Source of the DNA: Imbricaverruca yamaguchii
Taxonomy: Eukaryota > Arthropoda > Thecostraca > Neoverrucidae
Assembly: GCA_034440575.1 (NCBI GenBank)
Contig: JAOTOL010001202.1
Coordinates: 132,001 to 196,000 of the forward strand
Length of the DNA: 64,000 nucleotides
Direction: 5' to 3'
The notes under the pieces were generated by a model. The model was given only the letters and a program-made list of their open reading frames with translations, ran no database searches and had not been told where the DNA came from. This document shows positions 59,915 through 64,000 of this stretch, piece by piece (the first letter of the stretch is position 1; each line of letters begins with the position of its first letter). A program made the translations under genes and the position numbers.

Positions 59915-59968
59915 GTCGTTAGTTATTTGGCTTTAGGGCGCTTCGATCAGAGTTGATCATTCGCGCCC
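59915..59968 (-). mobile_element. mini-element copy 3 (hairpin plus tail)
   Basis: On the minus strand GGGCGCGAATGATCAACTCT leads into GATCGAAGCGCCC. The outer stem GGGCGC/GCGCCC is perfect, and an inner GATC/GATC stem replaces the GAC/GTC pairing of the other copies. The tail is CCAAATAACTAACGAC. Perfect 13-bp duplications AACACTGCTTGAT lie at 59902-59914 and 59969-59981. Confidence 0.92.
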
Positions 59969-60162
59969 AACACTGCTTGATATCAACTTATCCATCATTT
60001 ATGACTTCATTCTTCCATAATCAATGTGGCAAACAGGCTTGATCGCAATCACATCCAAACACCACGGGGCTCTGCATTATTTCAGTTGGAGCTGCCGGGC
60101 CAACCGATCCCGACGTGAAGTACAGGTATGCAGTGTAGCCGGCGCCCGGGACCGTGCCGCCT

Positions 60163-60298
60163 GCCCACTCACCAGGGCCCCCTGCTCGGTGGGTACGGTG
60201 CCTGCCCACTCACCAGGGCCTCCTGCTCGGTGGGTACGGTGCCTGCCCACTCACCAGGGCCTCCTGCTCGGTGGGTACGGTGTCTGATCACTCACCAG
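60163..60298. repeat. 41-bp minisatellite, left block
   Basis: About 3.3 copies of the unit described at 60541. It ends in CTCACCAG, where a hAT-like insertion splits the array. Confidence 0.93.
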
Positions 60299-60540
60299 CA
60301 GTGTAAAATAATTAACCATGTGGCCTGTAACTGCCAGTTAATGGAGTTGTGGTATTTCCTGTTTCGGTTTTGCCATTTGCCACATGATGTTGCACAGTCA
60401 TCCAGGCCCTAAACCTGTGACTGAGGCGAAAGGTATTCGCTTTTTAATCCTTCGGTGGAATCCTTTATTTTCTTCCAATCTTTCACTTCCAAGCAACATC
60501 TCCTTCATCACAGTTAATGGTGAAGCAGCTTAGGAGACTG
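60299..60540. mobile_element. 242-bp hAT-like non-autonomous element inside the minisatellite
   Basis: It starts CAGTGTAAAATAATTAACC and ends GGAGACTG, so both termini read CAGT(G/C)T inward, as in hAT elements. It is flanked by the 8-bp repeat CTCACCAG at 60291-60298 and 60541-60548, the duplication length expected of hAT. Removing the insert and one repeat restores a continuous minisatellite unit, showing the site before insertion. Terminal repeats beyond six bases are weak. No coding capacity. Confidence 0.75.
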
Positions 60541-61470
60541 CTCACCAGGGCCTCCTGCTCGGTGGGTACGGTGCCTGTCCACTCACCAGGGCCTCCTGCT
60601 CGGTGGGTACGGTGCCTGATCACTCACCAGGGCCTCCTGCTCGGTGGGTACGGTGCCTGCCCACTCACCAGGCCCTCCTGCTCGGTGGGTACGGTGCCTG
60701 TCCACTCACCAGGGCCTCCTGCCCGGTGGGTACGGTGCCTGATCACTCACCAGGGCCTCCTGCTCGGTGGGTACGGTGCCTGCCCACTCACCAGGGCCTC
60801 CTGCTCGGTGGGTACGGTGTCTGACCACTCACCAGGCCCTCCTGCCAGGTGGGTACGGTGCCTGCCCACTCACCAGGCCCTCCTGCTCGGTGGGTACGGT
60901 GCCTGCCCACTCACCAGGGCCTCGTGTTCGGTGGGTACGGTGCCTGCCCACTCACCAGGCCCTCCTGCCAGGTGGGTACGGTGCCTGTCCACTCACCAGG
61001 CCCTCCTGCCCGGTGGGTACGGTGCCTGTCCACTCACCAGGCCCTCCTGCCCGGTGGGCACGGTGCCTGTCCACTCACCAGGCCCTCCTGCCCGGTGGGT
61101 ACGGTGCCTGCCCACTCACCAGGGCCTCCTGCCCGGTGGGTACGGTGCCTGCCCACTCACCAGGGCCTCCTGCCCGGTGGGTACGGTGCCTGCCCACTCA
61201 CCAGGGCCTCCTGCCCGGTGGGTACGGTGCCTGCCCACTCACCAGGCCCTCCTGCCCGGTGGGTACGGTGCCTGTCCACTCACCAGGGCCTCCTGCTCGG
61301 TGGGTACGGTGCCTGCCCACTCACCAGGGCCTCCTGCTCGGTGGGTACGGTGCCTGTCCACTCACCAGGGCCTCCTGCCCGGTGGGTACGGTGCCTGCCC
61401 ACTCACCAGGCCCTCCTGCCCGGTGGGTACGGTGCCTGTCCACTCACCAGGGCCTCCTGCTCGGTGGGCA
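60541..61470. repeat. 41-bp minisatellite carrying a splice-donor copy in every unit, about 23 copies
   Basis: CTCACCAGGGCCTCCTGC, then TCGGTGGGTACGGTGCCTGC(C/T)CA, repeats every 41 bp (60541, 60582 and so on). On the minus strand each unit reads GAGGCCCTG followed by GTGAGTGGGCAGG. This matches the 3' end of the exon ending at 61448 and its donor. The array lies immediately downstream of that exon in the gene's direction. A 41-bp period is not a multiple of three, as expected of non-coding repeats. Confidence 0.96.
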
Positions 61471-62260
61471 CGGTCACACTGCCGCGCTCCCCCTGGAAGT
61501 GCAGCAGGTTCAGCACCCACTCTGGCAGCAGCGCCGCCAGCCCGCTCCGCGGCTGCTCCTCAGACTCGAGCGGCGGCGGCGACATGCGGCCCTGGTCCAC
61601 CTGCCCAGCCGCCTCGGTGTTCCCGCGGCGCATCTCCGCGGCGTCTCCGCCGACATGGGCCGTCTCTCGGCCGACCTCTGACACCTCTGCCTCCCGAGAG
61701 ACTTCGCCAGTTTCGGCATTCTGCTGCGCGAGCTCCACCACCGTCGCAGGCGCATCCACCTGACGAACAGCGGTCGTCTCTTGACGGGCGGCGATCGACT
61801 CTTGACTGGCGGCGATCGACTCTTGACTGGCGGCGATCGACTCTTGACTGGCGGCGATAGACTCTTGACTGGTGGTGGTCGATTCCTGACAGGCGGTGGT
61901 CGTCTCTGGACGACCGGTGGTCGACTCTCGGCGGAGGACCAGTCCGGCGGTCTCCCGGGACACCTCCGCCGACGGCGGCGCCTCGCAGTCGACGTCGGCG
62001 TCGGACACCGAGCCGCCGGCCAGCTCGGAGTGCACCATCATGCTGCGCAACACGCATAGCGCATGCTTGACGGCCTGCGCGCCAGCGGCGTCCAATTCGG
62101 CGGTGGACGCCGCAGACCGTTTGATGTCGCGCAGCTGGCCGGTCAGGCTGTCGAACAGCAGGCCGACGCCGCCGGGCCGCTGCGCCTGGTCCAGCAGCAG
62201 CTGCTCCAGTGGGCCGTGGCCACTGGCCACCGCATACAGGCACAGCCGCTCCCAGAAGCT
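61448..62260 (-). CDS. internal coding exon of an unidentified helical protein
   Basis: The minus strand has an acceptor (GTGACCCGCCAG) ending at 62261 and a canonical donor CTG|GTGAGT starting at 61447. The exon is 813 bp, phase 0 at both ends, with no stop over 271 codons. The peptide opens SFWERLCLYAVASGHGPLEQ and continues with helix-like, Leu-rich sequence (LLFDSLTGQLRDIKR, AVKHALCVLRSMMVHSEL). It then becomes acidic and low in complexity, with four copies of the heptad SQESIAA around 61790-61875. That 21-bp coding repeat keeps frame. The end is again ordered-looking (GLAALLPEWVLNLLHF). Third positions are strongly G or C. I do not recognise the family; an alpha-solenoid-like scaffold is possible. 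The next exon upstream is probably 63756-63932. Confidence 0.72.
61781..61875 (-). repeat. 21-bp in-frame coding repeat
   Basis: GGCGATCGACTCTTGACTGGC on the + strand repeats four to five times and codes for (SQESIAA)n on the minus strand. The unit length is a multiple of three, unlike the intronic arrays on either side, which supports the exon being translated. Confidence 0.88.
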
Positions 62261-62261
62261 C

Positions 62262-62830
62262 TGGCGGGTCACACTCGGGTCAGGGCACCGGTCAGTGTCC
62301 AGCACCACATTCGCGGCCGCTCCCAGAGCTAACAGGTCACACACGGGTCAGAGAACCTGCCAGTGTCCAGCACCACATTCACGACCGCTCCCAGGTCTGA
62401 CAGGTCATACTCAGGTCATGGCACCGACCACAGTATCCAGCACCACATTCACGACCGCTCCCAGGTCTGACAGGTCATACTCAGGTCATGGCACCGACCA
62501 CAGTATCCAGCACCACATTCACGACCGCTCCCAGGTCTGACAGGTCACACACGGGTCATGGCACCGGCCACAGTATCCAGCACTACATTCACGGCCGGTC
62601 CCAGGTCTGGTAGGTCACACACGGGTCAGGGCACCGGTCAGTGTCGTGCATCACACGCACGACCGCTCCAAGGGCTGACAGGTCATACTCAGGTCATGGC
62701 ACCGGCCACAGTATCCAGCATCGCATTCACGACCGCTCCCAGGTCTGGTAGGTCACACTCGGATCAAGGCACCGGCCACAGTGTACAGCACCACTTTCAC
62801 GACCCCTCCCAGGTCTGACGGGTCACACGT
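62262..62830. repeat. 70-bp minisatellite copying an exon 5' boundary, about 8 copies
   Basis: CAGGTCATACTCAGGTCATG recurs at 62401 and 62471, giving a 70-bp period. On the minus strand each unit ends TATGACCTGTCAG and begins (A)CCTGGGAGCGG. This parallels the real acceptor and exon start at 62261 (GTGTGACCCGCCAG|AGCTTC, then TGGGAGCGG). The array lies in the intron just upstream of the exon. Confidence 0.93.
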
Positions 62831-62852
62831 GGTCGAGTGTGGTGTCTGATAA

Positions 62853-62906
62853 TAGTCAGTTATTTGGGCTTTAGGGCGCGTCGACTGCAGTGGTCATATC
62901 AACGTC
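62853..62906 (-). mobile_element. mini-element copy 4 (hairpin plus tail, diverged)
   Basis: On the minus strand it ends GTCGACGCGCCCTAAAG, then CCCAAATAACTGACT, like the other mini-elements. The 5' arm (GGACGTTGATATGACCACTG) is diverged, so the outer stem is imperfect. No secure target duplication; ACGTGGTC occurs on both sides but is not adjacent. Confidence 0.7.
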
Positions 62907-63755
62907 CATAACGTGGTCAGTCTTACGTCTTACCGAAGAATACAAGCGGGAACCAGTCGAGACGACGCAGTATGCAATTCATTATGGAACCAGTTGTGGT
63001 CAAGTTACACAGTAGAACCATAATTTCGCCACATACTGTATACCCGAAATCGTATCAGTGATGCTCATATACCAGACAACTTGATTCAGTTTGCACATCA
63101 ACACAATGCGATGTCTATTCCCCTGGGTAGACTACAGCAAACCGCATTTGTGTAAGAAACTGGAACATTCGTCTGGCTTGAATCATGCAGGTTATATCCT
63201 CTAAATCAGTGGGGTATAACAAGTGCATGATGGCTTGTCCTCGTTCCTCAGAAGGTAGGGGTGAGCGGCATATGCATGTTCCACCAGCATCCTGGCGATC
63301 ATCACCTCCTCCTGTTGTTAATTTCTGGATGCTGATTCCCAGCGCCTCAGTCTAGGCTTTATGCTTCTGTACCACACAAGCCGTGCCCATAGACACCATC
63401 ATCCCGCATGCGCTCTTCCCTAGATCAGCATCCTAGTCTTCCAGCACCCTTCTCTACACAGATCATACATTTCCGAAGCCATCCCTTTCATTCAACCTCC
63501 ATCCATCCATTGTGCAGTGTCTCATGCCCGATTTTCATTGCACCGCGTTCGTACATCATTTCAATGGATCACATTATTAACATGCATACGTGAACTCCGC
63601 TATGCTCAAAATACACAATTATTTTGCACACCATCAGCTGCCTGTGTGACCCTGCAACATCTCCACCCAGTGTCACCTAACACCTGTAATTTCCCCACAA
63701 TATTTCCTGGCTGTGGACGCATCACATCACCTCGGCACCCACGTGACGGCTTTAC
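62907..63755. other. intron of the minus-strand gene, no other feature seen
   Basis: Lies between the two supported exons. No further exon or element was recognised. Confidence 0.45.
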
Positions 63756-63932
63756 CTCGGCACACCGTCTGCCGGTGATGTCGGCCGCCAGCACCTTCTG
63801 GCGCGACTCAGGCAGCGCCTCCAGACTGCTGACCAGGCGTCGGCACGCCGTCCATGGTAGCGCCGCCAGCGGGTCCAGCAGGTAGCAGGACCTGGCCGCC
63901 GCCGACCTCAGGGCGCTCGCCGGCAGTGACAC
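63756..63932 (-). CDS. internal coding exon of the same unidentified protein
   Basis: Acceptor GTGTGTCGTCAG ends at 63933 and donor GAG|GTAAAG starts at 63755. The 177-bp exon is phase 0 at both ends and encodes 59 residues. The peptide begins VSLPASALRSAAARSCYLLD and continues PLAALPWTACRRLVSSLEAL, then PESRQKVLAADITGRRCAE. It is helical in character and heavily G/C at third positions, like the exon at 61448-62260. Joining the two keeps frame across a 1,495-bp intron. The gene must continue beyond the right edge of the window. The family is unknown to me. Confidence 0.65.
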
Positions 63933-64000
63933 CTGACGACACACACAGAGGTCACGCCGCCCGCCGGCAGTGACACCTGGCGACACACACAGAGGTCACG
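63905..64000. repeat. about 46-bp tandem duplication of an exon acceptor, reaching the window edge
   Basis: CCGGCAGTGACACCTG(A/G)CGAC followed by ACACACAGAGGTCACG occurs twice. On the minus strand both copies contain GTGTGTCG(T/C)CAG followed by GTGTCACTGCCGGCG, that is, the acceptor and first codons of the exon at 63932. More copies may lie outside the window. Confidence 0.85.

Noticed and set aside
60517..61860. 447-codon + strand open frame
   Set aside because: It is the 41-bp minisatellite read through, continuing antisense to the real minus-strand exon.

Overview
This window looks like eukaryotic, metazoan, mostly non-coding DNA. It has no bacterial gene packing. It carries tRNA-derived SINEs with internal Pol III boxes, CR1-like LINE remnants, small DNA-transposon derivatives, microsatellites and exons bounded by GT/AG splice signals. 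The taxon cannot be fixed from the sequence. A GC-rich, minisatellite-laden arthropod or crustacean-type genome is my low-confidence guess. Nearly all long open frames in the GC-rich stretches are by-products of tandem repeats and should not be read as genes.

Layout. Positions 1-8 kb hold GC-rich islands with minisatellites (30, 70, 31, 57 and 31 bp units) and a tRNA-Lys-like SINE head. A first SINE-A copy sits at 8.25 kb. Positions 10.3-12.4 kb are one extraordinary 2,047-bp stretch with no adenine on the + strand, made of a 14-bp satellite around a degenerate T-rich core. Positions 13-24 kb alternate AT-richer spacer with minisatellites; one array is split by a MITE-like insert. SINE-B copies lie at 18.5 and 26.1 kb and SINE-A at 25.6 kb. 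A decayed LINE with a 37-bp minisatellite grown inside its coding sequence lies at 28.2-29.7 kb. Positions 30-36 kb are CpG-rich spacer, a foldback hairpin and a 35-bp array. An antisense CR1-like remnant is at 36.5-37 kb. The best LINE, 5'-truncated and CR1-like, runs from 39.6 to 42.3 kb and is interrupted by a 62-bp mini-element. Positions 42.5-50 kb are dominated by arrays (including 69, 17, 10 and 19 bp units). SINE-C, two SINE-A copies and spacer fill 50-55 kb.

The only host protein-coding signal I can support is on the minus strand at the right end. Two phase-0 exons (63756-63932 and 61448-62260) encode a helical protein of unknown family, and a terminal exon (56452-56568) encodes a C-terminal UBA-like domain. 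They may belong to one gene reading right to left. All three splice boundaries at the right end are embedded in, or have seeded, tandem arrays that copy the splice site itself.

The most unusual system is a set of about 50-60 bp mini-elements. Each is a short hairpin plus an A/C-rich tail, and three of four are flanked by 12-13 bp target-site duplications. Their hairpin matches the 3' domain of the SINE-A family, and the tail resembles SINE-C, which suggests one unseen LINE machinery mobilises all three.
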